The notes under the pieces were generated by a model that saw only the letters and a program-made list of their open reading frames with translations, did no database searches and had not been told where the DNA came from. A program made the position numbers and the translations under genes. Positions 20,050-30,086 of a stretch of 64,000 nucleotides of DNA are shown here, in pieces. This DNA is from Asticcacaulis sp. YBE204. Lineage in GTDB: Bacteria > Pseudomonadota > Alphaproteobacteria > Caulobacterales > Caulobacteraceae. The stretch lies in contig NZ_AWGF01000020.1 in assembly GCF_000495855.1 (NCBI RefSeq), positions 1-64,000 on the forward strand. Reading direction: 5' to 3'. Positions within the stretch are counted from its first letter, which is position 1. Each line of letters opens with the position of its first letter.

Positions 20050-21579
20050 TCAGTTACGGTAAGCACTGCGTAGAAGGAAGGCCGGAACGTGGGCGCCGAA
20101 GCCGGCGCCGTCACTATCCTTATCGTTTGAATATTCAGGCTTTTTATCTGACTTGGTGCGGGGTTCCGCTGCGGGCTTCGACTCGGCGGGAACCGACTTC
20201 ACACTTGCGCGGCGGCGTGATTTTTTTTCGGGTATTGCGGTTGCTACCGCCTCAGAGGTGGCAATCGAATCAACTTCCGGTGTGGCACCGACGTCGGTGA
20301 CGGGCAAGGGGGCGGCTTCGACCGGCTCCATCGAGACGCCTTCGGACGCCTTGACGGGACGCGAACGTCCGCGCGGCGAGCGCTCGCGACCCTTGCGCTC
20401 GGGGCGTTCCGGACGGACATCTTCAAGACCGGTCCAGTCGACTTCCAGTTCGAGAGGTGCGGGCTCTTTCTTGATGAGTTTCAAAACCTTGTCGTAGTTC
20501 TTCTCATCCTGTGGCGAGAGGATGAGGTAGGCTTCGCCGGTACGACCTGCGCGACCGGTACGACCGATACGGTGGACATAGTCGTCGGCGTGGATCGGCA
20601 CATCGAAGTTGAAAACGTGGCCGACATTGGGAATATCGAGGCCGCGGGCGGCCACATCTGATGCAACCAAAAGCTTCAATTCGCCCTTGCGGAAGGCATC
20701 GAGTGTCTTCATGCGCAGGCTTTGATCGAGGTCGCCGTGGATCGGCGCGGCGTTGAAACCATGCACCGACAGAGACTTGGCGACGATATCGACGTCGCTC
20801 TTACGGTTGCAGAAGACGATGCCGTTGGTGATATCGAGCTGTCCGATCAGGGTCCGCAGCGCCATACGCTTGGCCTTGGCCATCGTCTTGGAGTCTTTTT
20901 GCGGCACGCGATAGACGTATTGCGTAATGCTTTCGTTGGTCGAGGCGGGGCGCGAAACTTCAATCCGGACCGGATTTTTCAGGAATTGCTCGGTCAGGCG
21001 CGTGATTTCAGGCGGCATGGTGGCTGAGAAGAACAAGGTCTGGCGCGACGGCGGCGTCAGCTTGAAGATGCGTTCGATGTCCGGGATGAAACCCATGTCG
21101 AGCATCCGGTCGGCTTCGTCGACGACCATCAACTGCACGCCGTTGAGCATGACCTTCGAGCGTTCGAACAGGTCGAGCAAGCGGCCCGGCGTGGCGATCA
21201 GAACATCGACGCCCTTGTCCAGTTTGGCGACCTGATCCGACATCGACACGCCACCGATAAGCAGCGCCCAGTTCAGTTTGCAATATTTGGCGTATTTCTC
21301 GAAGGCTTCGGCGACCTGATCGGCCAGTTCGCGCGTGGGCGCCAGCACGATGGCGCGCGGCATACGGGCGCGCGAACGCCCCGAGGCCAGTTTCTCAATC
21401 ATCGGCAGGGTGAAGGCCGCGGTCTTACCCGTACCCGTCTGCGCGATCCCCAGAACATCGAGCCCGACAAGGGCGATGGGGATAGCCTGTTCCTGAATCG
21501 CGGTCGGCGTGTCGTAGCCGGTATCGGCAACGGCTTTGAGGATTTCAGGGCTGAGGCCTAGATCGGTAAACTTGGTCAT
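20050..21579 (-). CDS. DEAD-box RNA helicase, RhlE-like
   Basis: 509 aa from the ATG at 21577-21579 (MTKFTDLGLSPEI). Q motif, Walker A AQTGTGKT, DEAD box VVDEADRMLD, SAT motif and HRIGRTGR are all present, followed from about residue 375 by a basic tail rich in Arg, Pro, Ala and Ser that probably binds RNA. Such helicases remodel RNA in ribosome assembly and mRNA decay. An in-frame extension of 28 codons upstream is Arg-rich and lacks a ribosome site, so I left it out. Confidence 0.92.
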   Translation of the reverse strand: MTKFTDLGLSPEILKAVADTGYDTPTAIQEQAIPIALVGLDVLGIAQTGTGKTAAFTLPMIEKLASGRSRARMPRAIVLAPTRELADQVAEAFEKYAKYCKLNWALLIGGVSMSDQVAKLDKGVDVLIATPGRLLDLFERSKVMLNGVQLMVVDEADRMLDMGFIPDIERIFKLTPPSRQTLFFSATMPPEITRLTEQFLKNPVRIEVSRPASTNESITQYVYRVPQKDSKTMAKAKRMALRTLIGQLDITNGIVFCNRKSDVDIVAKSLSVHGFNAAPIHGDLDQSLRMKTLDAFRKGELKLLVASDVAARGLDIPNVGHVFNFDVPIHADDYVHRIGRTGRAGRTGEAYLILSPQDEKNYDKVLKLIKKEPAPLELEVDWTGLEDVRPERPERKGRERSPRGRSRPVKASEGVSMEPVEAAPLPVTDVGATPEVDSIATSEAVATAIPEKKSRRRASVKSVPAESKPAAEPRTKSDKKPEYSNDKDSDGAGFGAHVPAFLLRSAYRN

Positions 21580-21746
21580 TAAGCTTTGCGTTTGGGGGCA
21601 GAGGGAAAGTAAACGGGAAAATCGCCTTCGAGCCCGCGCGAATCTGGCGCGAAACCGGCGCAAATCCGCACCGTGAAAGGCTTTGCGCCTCTAGTACCAG
21701 ATTTTGCGCAAAATGACAGAAGTTTATTAAGTGGGCCTGAACCCGT

Positions 21747-23816
21747 CTAAACGTCGAGGTCTTCGGTGACGAATTCGGCGTTTTGCTGGATATATTTGAA
21801 GCGCAGTTCGGGTTTGCGACCCATCAGGGTCTCGACCAGATCCTCAATCTCAGTCTCGTTTTCCGGCAGAGTCACCCGCGCCAGGGTCCGTGTCTTCGGG
21901 TCCATGGTGGTTTCCTTCAACTGCGCCGGCATCATCTCCCCGAGGCCCTTGAAGCGGCCGATTTCGGGCTTCTTGCCCTTGAATTCGGTTTCCAGCAGTT
22001 CCAGACGGTGTGCGTCGTCCTTGGCATACATGGTCTTGGCGCCGTGGCTGATACGGTAGAGCGGCGGCATAGCCAGGTACAGGTTACCGTTGCGCACCAT
22101 CCCAGGCATACTGCGGTAGAAGTAGGTGATCAACAGCGAGGCGATGTGCGCGCCGTCGACGTCGGCATCGGTCATGATGACGATGCGTTCATAGCGCAGG
22201 TCGTCTTCCTTGAAGCGCGCCCCGGGTTGCACCCCCAGCGCCAGACCGAGATCGGACAGTTCCTGATTGGACTTCGCCTTGTCGGCGGTCGCCGAGGCGA
22301 TGTTGAGAATCTTGCCGCGTAGGGGCAGGATAGCCTGTGTGTTGCGGTTGCGCGCCTGCTTGGCCGAACCACCAGCCGAGTCACCTTCGACGATGAACAG
22401 TTCGGTGCCGTGGGCGTCCTGACGGGCGCAGTCGGCCAGCTTGCCCGGCAGACGCAGCTTGCGCGTCGCCGAAGCGCGCTGGACTTCCTTGTCCTTGCGC
22501 TTCTTCAAACGCTCTTCGGCGCGTTCGACGACGAATTGGAGCAATTTGTCGGCCTGTTTCGGCGAGGAGATCAGCCAGTGATCGAATGGGTCGGCGAGCG
22601 CCTTTTCAACCAGTTTCTGCGCGTCGGACGACGACAGGCGATCCTTGGTCTGGCCCTGAAATTCCGGGTTCTTGATGAACACCGAAATGACCACACCGGC
22701 CTGAGCCACCACATCTTCGGCGGTGACGATGCCGCCGCGCTTGTCGCCGGTCATTTCGGCATAGGATTTCAACGAGCGGGTCAGGGCGGCGCGAAGCCCG
22801 GCTTCGTGGGTGCCGCCGTCCGGGGTGGGAATTGTGTTACAGTAGGACTGCGTAAAGCCATCGAATTCACCGAACCCTGCGCCTGACCAGGTTACCGCCC
22901 ATTCGACTGCACCCGCCTCACCCTTGCGCTCCACGCGACCCGAGAAGATATCGGTGACGGTTTCGGTTTCCAGCACGCGTTCGGCCAGATAGTCGGCCAG
23001 ACCGTTGGGAAAATAGAACTTGTCTTCGGTCGGCGTGTGGTCGGTGATGTGGTTGGCCGCGCACTTCCAGTGGATTTGCACGCCGCGGAACAAATAGGCC
23101 TTGGCCTTGGCCATACGATACAGACGTGCCGGTTTGAAATGCGCGCCAACGCCGAAGATTTCAGGATCGGGCAGAAAGCGTTCGCGGGTGCCGCGCTTCT
23201 TCGACGGGCCGATCTGCTGGATGGGACCGAGGCTCAGGCCTTTGGAGAAGTTCTGCTGCCATTCAAACCCATCGCGCCAGACCGTGACTTCGAGATGCTC
23301 GGACAGGGCGTTGACGACGGAGACGCCGACGCCGTGCAGGCCGCCGGAGGTTTCATAGGCCTTGCCGGAGAACTTGCCGCCGGAGTGCAGAACGGTCATG
23401 ACGACTTCGAGGGCCGACTTGCCGGGATATTTCGGGTGCGGATCGACGGGTATGCCGCGACCATCGTCGCGTACCGAGAGATAGCCTTCCGTATCCAGTT
23501 CGACCCAGATGGCCTTGGCATGTCCGGCCACGGCTTCGTCCATGGCGTTATCGAGTACTTCCGCGAATAGGTGGTGCAACGCCTTTTCGTCTGTGCCACC
23601 GATATACATGCCCGGGCGCTTGCGGACCGGTTCCAGCCCCTCCAGCACTTCGATCGACGATGCGCCATAGCCTTCGGCGGTCATGGCGGACGGCGCATTT
23701 ATGGTGGCTTCGGGCTTGGCCTGCACCACGACGGGCTTGGTCGCCTTGCTCTCTTCGGCAGCTGGCTTGGGCGTGTCACCGCCGAACAGGGAGGGTTGGG
23801 GAATAGGATCGGACAT
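21747..23816 (-). CDS. parE: DNA topoisomerase IV subunit B
   Basis: 689 aa. GHKL ATPase motifs (EVLDNAMDEA, DDGRGIPVD, GGLHGVGVSVVNAL) and the Toprim motif EGDSAGGSAK are intact, with the RFKGLGEM segment near the C-terminus. With ParC it decatenates daughter chromosomes. The N-terminal 60 residues form a low-complexity leader (PKPAAEESKATKPVV). Start at the ATG at 23814-23816; upstream in-frame codons would run through the terminator of the TorF-type gene. The choice of ParE over GyrB rests on length and overall similarity. Confidence 0.9.
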   Translation of the reverse strand: MSDPIPQPSLFGGDTPKPAAEESKATKPVVVQAKPEATINAPSAMTAEGYGASSIEVLEGLEPVRKRPGMYIGGTDEKALHHLFAEVLDNAMDEAVAGHAKAIWVELDTEGYLSVRDDGRGIPVDPHPKYPGKSALEVVMTVLHSGGKFSGKAYETSGGLHGVGVSVVNALSEHLEVTVWRDGFEWQQNFSKGLSLGPIQQIGPSKKRGTRERFLPDPEIFGVGAHFKPARLYRMAKAKAYLFRGVQIHWKCAANHITDHTPTEDKFYFPNGLADYLAERVLETETVTDIFSGRVERKGEAGAVEWAVTWSGAGFGEFDGFTQSYCNTIPTPDGGTHEAGLRAALTRSLKSYAEMTGDKRGGIVTAEDVVAQAGVVISVFIKNPEFQGQTKDRLSSSDAQKLVEKALADPFDHWLISSPKQADKLLQFVVERAEERLKKRKDKEVQRASATRKLRLPGKLADCARQDAHGTELFIVEGDSAGGSAKQARNRNTQAILPLRGKILNIASATADKAKSNQELSDLGLALGVQPGARFKEDDLRYERIVIMTDADVDGAHIASLLITYFYRSMPGMVRNGNLYLAMPPLYRISHGAKTMYAKDDAHRLELLETEFKGKKPEIGRFKGLGEMMPAQLKETTMDPKTRTLARVTLPENETEIEDLVETLMGRKPELRFKYIQQNAEFVTEDLDV

Positions 23817-23888
23817 GACATTCACTGTGAACTGATTCGCCGGGCAGGTGCGTGACGCAACTGTCGCAGGTCTGGAACAATCCATAAA

Positions 23889-23922
23889 CAAAAAGGCCGC
23901 AAACCCCAAGGGGCTTGCGACC
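23889..23922 (-). terminator. Intrinsic terminator of the first TorF-type gene
   Basis: On the minus strand a 13-bp GC-rich stem with two G-T pairs (GGTCGCAAGCCCC / GGGGTTTGCGGCC) is followed by TTTTTGT. It separates the porin-like gene from parE downstream. Confidence 0.85.
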
Positions 23923-23950
23923 GATTTCTGTGGCTTACGCCGTAAGGTGC

Positions 23951-24616
23951 TTAGAAAGCCGCCTTAAGGGTCAACGCGATTTGCGGCTTGTAGAGGTTAC
24001 GGCCTGCGACAGCGCCCAGGTCATGATCGCCGGTGTCCCAGTAGCGGGCATCGATCGACAGGTTCTCGGTCAGGGCGTAGGCAACGCCGGCGTTCCAGGT
24101 CGTGTATTCCGAACCGGCTTCGTACTTGCCAATGGCGCCCGAAACCGACCACTTGTCGGCGATCGGATAGGCGGCGTTCAGTTCGTAGTACGGAGTTTCC
24201 AGCGTTTCCCAGTTGGCGTAGATGGCGGCGCCGATCGTGCCCTTGCCCATCGGGTGCGAGAAACCAGCCTTCAGTTCACCGAAGTTCAGGCCGTCTTCGT
24301 CCGGATAGGAGTAATAGATGGCGCCGAAATCGAACGACCAGTCACCCACGGTCGGCTTGACACCGGCATACAGGTCGAGTTCCAGCGACGCGTCGGTGCC
24401 GAAATCAACGTTCGAACCCCACGCACCGGCGTAGAAGCTGCCGTTGGTGTAGTCGATGCCGGCCTGAACGGCGGCTTCTTTGTTGGTTTGCGACACGCCG
24501 CGCCAGACGTAGTTGTTGGTGGCGGCAATGTTGTAGCTCAGGGCGCCTTCGGCCGAAGCGGCACCGGCGACGAGGGCGCTGGCGGCGACAGCGGCGGCGA
24601 GGAGGAATTTCTTCAT
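23951..24616 (-). CDS. TorF-family putative outer-membrane porin, copy 1
   Basis: 221 aa with a clear signal peptide (MKKFLLAAAVAASALVAGAA, cleavage after ASA). The mature part consists of short amphipathic beta strands ending in Phe (LTLKAAF), as in outer-membrane barrels, and starts with YNIAATNNYVWRGVSQTN, typical of the TIGR02001/TorF group. The substrate is unknown. It is paralogous to the next gene upstream (similar signal peptide, same strand order), but each has its own terminator. Confidence 0.88.
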   Translation of the reverse strand: MKKFLLAAAVAASALVAGAASAEGALSYNIAATNNYVWRGVSQTNKEAAVQAGIDYTNGSFYAGAWGSNVDFGTDASLELDLYAGVKPTVGDWSFDFGAIYYSYPDEDGLNFGELKAGFSHPMGKGTIGAAIYANWETLETPYYELNAAYPIADKWSVSGAIGKYEAGSEYTTWNAGVAYALTENLSIDARYWDTGDHDLGAVAGRNLYKPQIALTLKAAF

Positions 24617-24941
24617 GATCTGTATCCTGTTTATGATTCGGATTATTCTTGGGCCGCAATGAAACCAGGATCACAATGACATCCGGGTCGTGGCACGACT
24701 TGCAAATCTATGTTGAATTTAGCAATTTTTTCGTCGAGTGCCAGTACCCGCATGTCGTTTCAACCTGTTTGATGTAAAATTGTCACTTTTTCTTAATTCG
24801 CGCCTCGCCAAGGTGGTTCGGATTTATAGGTTTGAATTATAATGGGTTTTTAAACTGTCTAAATGGCTTGGTCCGTTATGGGTTGGAAGATACGCAACGA
24901 GGATATCGATCCACTGCGTGCCTCAGGTCACGCCCGAAAAT
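24617..24941. other. Promoter region of TorF-type copy 1; no gene seen
   Basis: About 325 bp, AT-rich relative to surroundings, between two co-directional genes. It must hold the promoter for copy 1. I see no convincing coding frame, RNA gene or clear operator. Confidence 0.5.
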
Positions 24942-24972
24942 AAAAAGGCCGCCCGTAATAACGGGCGACCTT
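24942..24972 (-). terminator. Intrinsic terminator of the second TorF-type gene
   Basis: On the minus strand AAGGTCGCCCGT pairs with ACGGGCGGCCTT (one T-G pair) around TATT and is followed by TTTTT. Confidence 0.88.
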
Positions 24973-25000
24973 TCCATTGCTTAGGCAAAGACGATTCGTC

Positions 25001-25654
25001 TTAGAAAGCGGCCTTGATCGTAGCGACGACGCGCTCGTCCATGCCCTTGACGTCTTCGCTGGAGTTGTAATAACGCAGATCCAGCGAAATCTTGTCGGTC
25101 ATGCCAAAGGTGCCGCCCAGATTCCAGGTGTCGTATTCGCCACCGGCGGCGAACTTCTGGGTGCCGTAGGCGAGCGAAACGACGGCTTTTTCGGTGATCG
25201 GATAGGCGACGTTGACTTCACCATAGGACGTGTCGAACATATCGTCGGTGTTGGTGTAGTAGGCGGCGCCGATGGTGCCTGCACCCAGCGGATAGGTAAC
25301 GGCGGCCTTGAGCTCGGTGGCGTTCAGGTCATCTTCCTGCGGATAGGCGTAGTAGAGCACGCCCAGATCGAAGCTGAACTTGCCGACGGTTGGCTTGACG
25401 CCAGCGTACAGGTCGAGTTCGTAATCGGCCTTGGAACCGAAATCGACGTTCGACGCCCAGGTGCCGGCGTAGAAGATGCCGTTGGTGTAGTCGATGCCGC
25501 CCTGAATGGCCGGGTCTTCATTGGTCTGCGAGATGCCGCGGAACACGTAGTCCGTGGTGGCGGCAATGTTGTAGCTGAAAGTGCCTTCGGCCGAAGCGGC
25601 ACCGGCGGCGAGAAGGGCGGAGGTCGCGGCAGCGGCGATCAAAAACTTTTTCAT
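25001..25654 (-). CDS. TorF-family putative outer-membrane porin, copy 2
   Basis: 217 aa, signal peptide MKKFLIAAAATSALLAAGAA with cleavage after ASA, mature start YNIAATTDYVFRGISQTN and C-terminal Phe (TIKAAF). The strand pattern and many blocks match copy 1 (DYTNGxFYAG, SNVDFG, ELDLYAGVKPTVG), so these are tandem paralogs. They differ strongly toward the C-terminus. Location next to amt does not by itself show a role in nitrogen uptake. Confidence 0.88.
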   Translation of the reverse strand: MKKFLIAAAATSALLAAGAASAEGTFSYNIAATTDYVFRGISQTNEDPAIQGGIDYTNGIFYAGTWASNVDFGSKADYELDLYAGVKPTVGKFSFDLGVLYYAYPQEDDLNATELKAAVTYPLGAGTIGAAYYTNTDDMFDTSYGEVNVAYPITEKAVVSLAYGTQKFAAGGEYDTWNLGGTFGMTDKISLDLRYYNSSEDVKGMDERVVATIKAAF

Positions 25655-25860
25655 GATTACTTCCTCAGATTGGATTCGTTATGGCTTTGCCAAACCTGAA
25701 TGTTTCCTGTACGCGCGACTATGTGTGAAGTTTTTGTGATGCCGCAGGGTTAACATACAGAGATTATGATCTGAGCCAAGGGTGTGATGATTAAACAAGA
25801 TTAGTGTGCCATAATTGCAATCAATGTGGCGAGAATATGAATTAAACTCTTGTAATGTAT

Positions 25861-25893
25861 AAAAATAGGGCGTCCGAAAAACGGACGCCCTAT
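25861..25893 (-). terminator. Intrinsic terminator of amt
   Basis: On the minus strand a perfect 12-bp stem (ATAGGGCGTCCG / CGGACGCCCTAT) with a 5-nt T loop is followed by TTTTT, about 30 bp after the amt stop. Confidence 0.92.
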
Positions 25894-25922
25894 CTTATTT
25901 GTGCAACAGGTTCTGTTGTGAC

Positions 25923-27356
25923 TTAGTGATGGACTTCGTCGTGAAGCGCCGAGTCGAGACCCAGTTCTTCATCGGCTTCCGACACCCGCAGCCCCGTCGT
26001 GAACTTGCAGATCACGAGGATAATGAAGGTACCGACGGCCGACCAAGCGATGGTGAACAGCAGACCGTAGAGCTGCGTCATCACGTTGGCGCCTTCCGAC
26101 AGGCTGTTGATCGCCGGATCGGCGAAGACGCCGGTCAGGATCGCGCCGAGGAAGCCACCTGCGCCGTGGATGCCGAAGGCGTCCAGCGAGTCATCGTAGC
26201 CCAGCAGCTTCTTCACCCAAGAGGCGAAGATGTAGCAGAACGGACCAGCCAGCAGACCGATGATCAGGGCGCCGGTCGGGTTGACGAAGCCAGCGGCCGG
26301 GGTGATGGCCACGAGGCCAGCCACGATACCCGACAGGATGCCGAGCAGCGAAGGCTTGCGACGGATGGTCCATTCGACCAGCTTCCACGACAGACCGGCA
26401 GCGAGTGCAGCCAGAAGCGTGTTGAGCAGGGCGGCGGCACCGATGCCATCGGGAGCCCAAGCGGAGCCGGCGTTGAAGCCGATCCAGCCCACGAACAGCA
26501 GCGAGCAGCCGATCATGACGAAGATCAGGTTGTTCGGCGCCATTTCTTCGGTGCCGTAACCCTTACGACGGCCGAGGAAGATAGCGGCCACCAGACCAGC
26601 GACGCCGGAGTTGACGTGAACGACGGCGCCACCGGCGAAGTCGAGAACGCCCATGCCGCCCATGTAGCCGCCGCCCCAGACTTGGTGGCAGATCGGTGCA
26701 TAGACGAAGACCGACCACAGGGCCATGAACAGGATCAGGCCCGAAAGCTTGATGCGTTCGGCGAAGGCGCCGGTGATGAGGGCCGGGGTGATGATCGCGA
26801 AGGTCATCTGATAGGAAATCCACAGCATTTCAGGCAGGCCGGGGGCCAGGCTGAACGCCGTTTCCTTGGTGACGCCCTTCAGCAGGAAGGTGTCGAAGCC
26901 GCCGATGAACTTGTTGACGGTTTCGCCCGGAACGCCGAACAGATCGCTGCCGACGCCGAAGGAGATCGAGTAACCGACGACGTACCACAGCAGACCGGCA
27001 ACGCACGAAACGGCGACCGATTGCGTGACCGTAGCGATGACGTTTTTCTTACGCACCATGCCGCCGTAGAACAGGGCCAGACCCGGAAGGGTCATCATCA
27101 GAACCAGGGCGGTGGAGAGGAAGACGAAGGAAGAAGCGGCGCCGTCGAGTTCGAGCGGAGCCTGGTGGGCGAGCAGCTTCGGCGCTTCGGCTTCAGCAGC
27201 TTCGACCGGGGTGGCGGCTTCGGAGGCAGCGACCGATTCGGACGCAGCGGCCTCAGCCGTCACAGCCGCCGCGTGAGCGACGGTGATGACCGGTGAGGTC
27301 ATCAAAAGAGCGGCAGCCGCGGCGGCCACTCGGGTAAGTTTGATCCACGTTTTCAA
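25923..27356 (-). CDS. amt: Ammonium transporter, TTG start
   Basis: 477 aa. The Amt/Mep/Rh channel carries ammonium across the inner membrane; eleven or so hydrophobic helices are visible. The N-terminus is a cleavable signal peptide (KTWIKLTRVAAAAAALLM, then an Ala/Glu-rich stretch). I place the start at a TTG (27354-27356) because AAGGGGGA lies 4 bp upstream of it, a near-perfect ribosome site, while the alternative GTG eleven codons earlier would put that site inside the gene. The C-terminal tail (ADEELGLDSALHDEVHH) is where PII proteins usually act. Conserved histidines are in the expected helices. Confidence 0.92.
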   Translation of the reverse strand: MKTWIKLTRVAAAAAALLMTSPVITVAHAAAVTAEAAASESVAASEAATPVEAAEAEAPKLLAHQAPLELDGAASSFVFLSTALVLMMTLPGLALFYGGMVRKKNVIATVTQSVAVSCVAGLLWYVVGYSISFGVGSDLFGVPGETVNKFIGGFDTFLLKGVTKETAFSLAPGLPEMLWISYQMTFAIITPALITGAFAERIKLSGLILFMALWSVFVYAPICHQVWGGGYMGGMGVLDFAGGAVVHVNSGVAGLVAAIFLGRRKGYGTEEMAPNNLIFVMIGCSLLFVGWIGFNAGSAWAPDGIGAAALLNTLLAALAAGLSWKLVEWTIRRKPSLLGILSGIVAGLVAITPAAGFVNPTGALIIGLLAGPFCYIFASWVKKLLGYDDSLDAFGIHGAGGFLGAILTGVFADPAINSLSEGANVMTQLYGLLFTIAWSAVGTFIILVICKFTTGLRVSEADEELGLDSALHDEVHH

Positions 27357-27621
27357 GTTATCCCCCTTGGATAAGCGGATATTGCACACGCGAAGAGTGC
27401 CGCTATTGGCTTGTTTCGCAAAGGGTTTTATTGCGTTAATACATGGGCAACGGGCGCTGGGCGGGCTATTGCGTCATTTATGTGTCTAATTGCGCCTCAC
27501 GCGCGCGCAAATCCAATAAAGACATTTGGTATCTTTTGTAACTAATTTAATTTCTTTTGAAACTAAAAAAGTTGACCTAACGTAATCATCAATTTTGATG
27601 AAATTCAGAGTCGCCTCAAGC

Positions 27622-27652
27622 AAAACGAGCCGCCCTGAAACAGGACGGCTCG
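27622..27652 (-). terminator. Intrinsic terminator of glnBA
   Basis: On the minus strand CGAGCCGTCCTG pairs with CAGGGCGGCTCG (one T-G pair) around TTT, followed by TTTTG. It lies about 40 bp after the glnA stop. Confidence 0.88.
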
Positions 27653-27690
27653 CATCGTTTGGCTAGTTTTAACCCGACTCTCAGGTCAGA

Positions 27691-29097
27691 TTAGCACTTG
27701 TAGTACAGTTCGAATTCGACCGGGTGCGGACGCAGTTCGAGCATCATGACTTCTTCCATCTTCAGGTCGATGTACGAGTCGATGAAGTCGTCGTCGAACA
27801 CGCCGCCCTTCTTCAGGAAGGCACGGTCCTTGTCGAGGTTTTCCAGAGCTTCACGGAGCGAACCGCAGACTTCCGGAACGAGCTTACGCTCTTCGGGCGG
27901 CAGGTGGTAGAGATCCTTGTCGGCGGGGCCGCCCGGATCCATACGGTTTTCGATACCGTCGAGACCGGCCATCAGCAGGGCGGTGAAGGTCAGGTAGGGG
28001 TTGCCCATCGGGTCCGGGAAACGGGCTTCGATGCGCTTGCCCTTCGGCGAGGAGACCCACGGAATACGGATCGAGGCCGAACGGTTGCGGGCCGAATAGG
28101 CCAGCTTCACCGGGGCTTCGTAGCCGGGAACCAGACGCTTGTAGGAGTTGGTCGTCGAGTTGGCGAAGGCGTTGATGGCCTTGGCGTGCTTGATGATGCC
28201 GCCGATGAACCACAGGCAGAGGTCCGACAGACCGGCATACTTGTCGCCGGCGAACAGCGGCTTGCCGCTCTTCCAGATCGACATGTGGACGTGCATGCCC
28301 GAACCGTTGTCGCCGAACAGCGGCTTGGCCATGAAGGTGGCCGTCTTGCCGTAGGCGTGGGCGACGTTCTGAACGACGTACTTGTAGAGCTGAAGACGGT
28401 CGGCCATGGTCAGCATGTCCGAGAACTTCAGACCGAGTTCGTGCTGGGCGGGTGCCACTTCGTGGTGGTGCTTTTCCGGCTCCATGCCGAGTTCGCCCAT
28501 GACGGCGAGCATTTCGCCGCGCAGGTCCTGGCACGAGTCGACCGGGTTGACGGGGAAGTAGCCGCCCTTGGGTCCCGGGCGGTGGCCCATGTTACCTTCG
28601 GGATAGACCTTGGACGAATTGTGCGGGAATTCGCTCGAATCGAACGAGAATCCCATGTCGTCCGGCTTGATCGACCAGCGCACGTCGTCGAACAGGAAGA
28701 ATTCGGCTTCCGGGCCGAAGTACACGGTGTCGCCGATACCGGCGGCTTGCGTGTAGGCGAGAGCCTTCTTGGCGATCGAGCGCGGGTCGCGGTTATAGGG
28801 TTCGTTGGTGTCGGGGTTCACGACGTCGCAGAACAGGAACAGGGTCGTCTGCTGATAGAAGGGGTCGATATAGGCCGTCTTCAGGTCAGGACGCAGCTTC
28901 ATGTCGGATTCGTTGATGGCTTTCCAGCCGGCAATCGACGAACCGTCGAACATGGTGCCGTCGGTCAGAAACTCCTCGTCGACCAGATCGATGTCGAAGG
29001 TCACGTGCTGCATCTTGCCGCGCACGTCGGTGAAACGAACGTCTACGTACTTGACGTCTTTTTCTTTGATAAGCTTGAGGATGTCATCTGCTGTCAT
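27691..29097 (-). CDS. glnA: Glutamine synthetase type I
   Basis: 468 aa, the usual length. It makes glutamine from glutamate, ammonia and ATP. Conserved blocks include DGSSIAGW, the [13 protein letters not shown] metal/ATP region and the adenylylation loop [10 protein letters not shown] with the target tyrosine, so control by GlnE-type adenylylation is likely. The end [11 protein letters not shown] is slightly unusual. The ATG at 29095-29097 was chosen over an upstream in-frame start that would overlap glnB. It lies 40 bp after glnB. Confidence 0.97.
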   Translation of the reverse strand: MTADDILKLIKEKDVKYVDVRFTDVRGKMQHVTFDIDLVDEEFLTDGTMFDGSSIAGWKAINESDMKLRPDLKTAYIDPFYQQTTLFLFCDVVNPDTNEPYNRDPRSIAKKALAYTQAAGIGDTVYFGPEAEFFLFDDVRWSIKPDDMGFSFDSSEFPHNSSKVYPEGNMGHRPGPKGGYFPVNPVDSCQDLRGEMLAVMGELGMEPEKHHHEVAPAQHELGLKFSDMLTMADRLQLYKYVVQNVAHAYGKTATFMAKPLFGDNGSGMHVHMSIWKSGKPLFAGDKYAGLSDLCLWFIGGIIKHAKAINAFANSTTNSYKRLVPGYEAPVKLAYSARNRSASIRIPWVSSPKGKRIEARFPDPMGNPYLTFTALLMAGLDGIENRMDPGGPADKDLYHLPPEERKLVPEVCGSLREALENLDKDRAFLKKGGVFDDDFIDSYIDLKMEEVMMLELRPHPVEFELYYKC

Positions 29098-29137
29098 TTT
29101 TTGACGCCTTAGTTCCTGGGTGAGGGTAGTGAGAAGT

Positions 29138-29479
<342 letters not shown>

Positions 29480-29515
29480 CTATCCTGATCGCACGACCGT
29501 CAGCCGAAAATCTTG

Positions 29516-29534
29516 TGCATTGCGCGAGAATGCA
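29516..29534. promoter_or_regulatory. Inverted repeat upstream of glnB
   Basis: TGCATT (29516-29521) and AATGCA (29529-29534) form a perfect palindrome with a 7-bp spacer, 40-58 bp upstream of the glnB start. The half-sites resemble NtrC sites (TGCA ends) but the spacing is two bases longer than the classical TGC-N11-GCA. Binding factor unknown. Confidence 0.45.
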
Positions 29535-29906
29535 AGCCAGATTCGGGGGTGACGGCTCACTTGACTGTAAAGATTTATTACTTTGCGTGAACGCTTGTGG
29601 TCCTGCCTTTAGACCCAGACGCCGCCAATTTCAAAAAGAAAATGCGGGCAAAAGCCGATTTTAAGCCAGAAAAAGAAGAATCTCATTCAAGGACTTAAGG
29701 CAAATTCGCGGAATCGGCGAAAACTGATTTCGGTTGAAATTAGATTGTCTTGCCCCGAAGGAAAGGGTGAAAATGACGACGTTATGACGGTCGGTATTGC
29801 AGGTGCGAATTCATGCCGTCGGGCTGACGATTAATCGTGGAAAAATGGGCCCACGGTCGCTTGCGACTTGACCCGGAACAGGCATTGCGGCTAGGGCTGC
29901 CCCGTT
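29535..29906. other. Intergenic region between glnB and tRNA-Leu; no gene seen
   Basis: About 370 bp with no convincing reading frame. It must contain the promoter of tRNA-Leu and upstream control of glnB. A clear sigma-54 element (TGGCAC-N5-TTGC) was looked for on the minus strand and not found. Confidence 0.45.
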
Positions 29907-29991
29907 GCGGTCGTGGCGGAACTGGTAGACGCACTGGGTTTAGGTTCCAGCGCCGCGAGGCGTGGAGGTTCGAGTCCTCTCGACCGCACCA
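29907..29991 (+). tRNA. tRNA-Leu (anticodon UAG)
   Basis: 85 nt including encoded CCA. The acceptor stem GCGGTCG / CGACCGC is perfect, the anticodon loop is TTTAGGT between CTGGG and TCCAG, and a long variable arm (CGCCGCGAGGCGTG) and T-arm GAGG-TTCGAGT-CCTC identify a class II leucine tRNA. Confidence 0.97.
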
Positions 29992-29997
29992 ACAGAT

Positions 29998-30037
29998 GGA
30001 CGGGACGTCGCTTCAAGCCGTTCCGTCCGGTCTTTTT
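29998..30037 (+). terminator. Intrinsic terminator of tRNA-Leu
   Basis: GGACGGGACG (29998-30007) pairs with CGTTCCGTCC (30019-30028), followed by GGTCTTTTT. Confidence 0.8.
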
Positions 30038-30086
30038 CCTTAGCATGATTTTATGTTAGGCCTGACCCGAACCTATCGGAGGGCAT

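Noticed and set aside
25899-27296. 465-codon reading frame antisense to amt
   Set aside because: Highly charged, repetitive shadow of the transporter gene; no ribosome site or domain.
29837-30043. 68-codon frame across tRNA-Leu
   Set aside because: It runs through the tRNA gene and its terminator; a chance frame.
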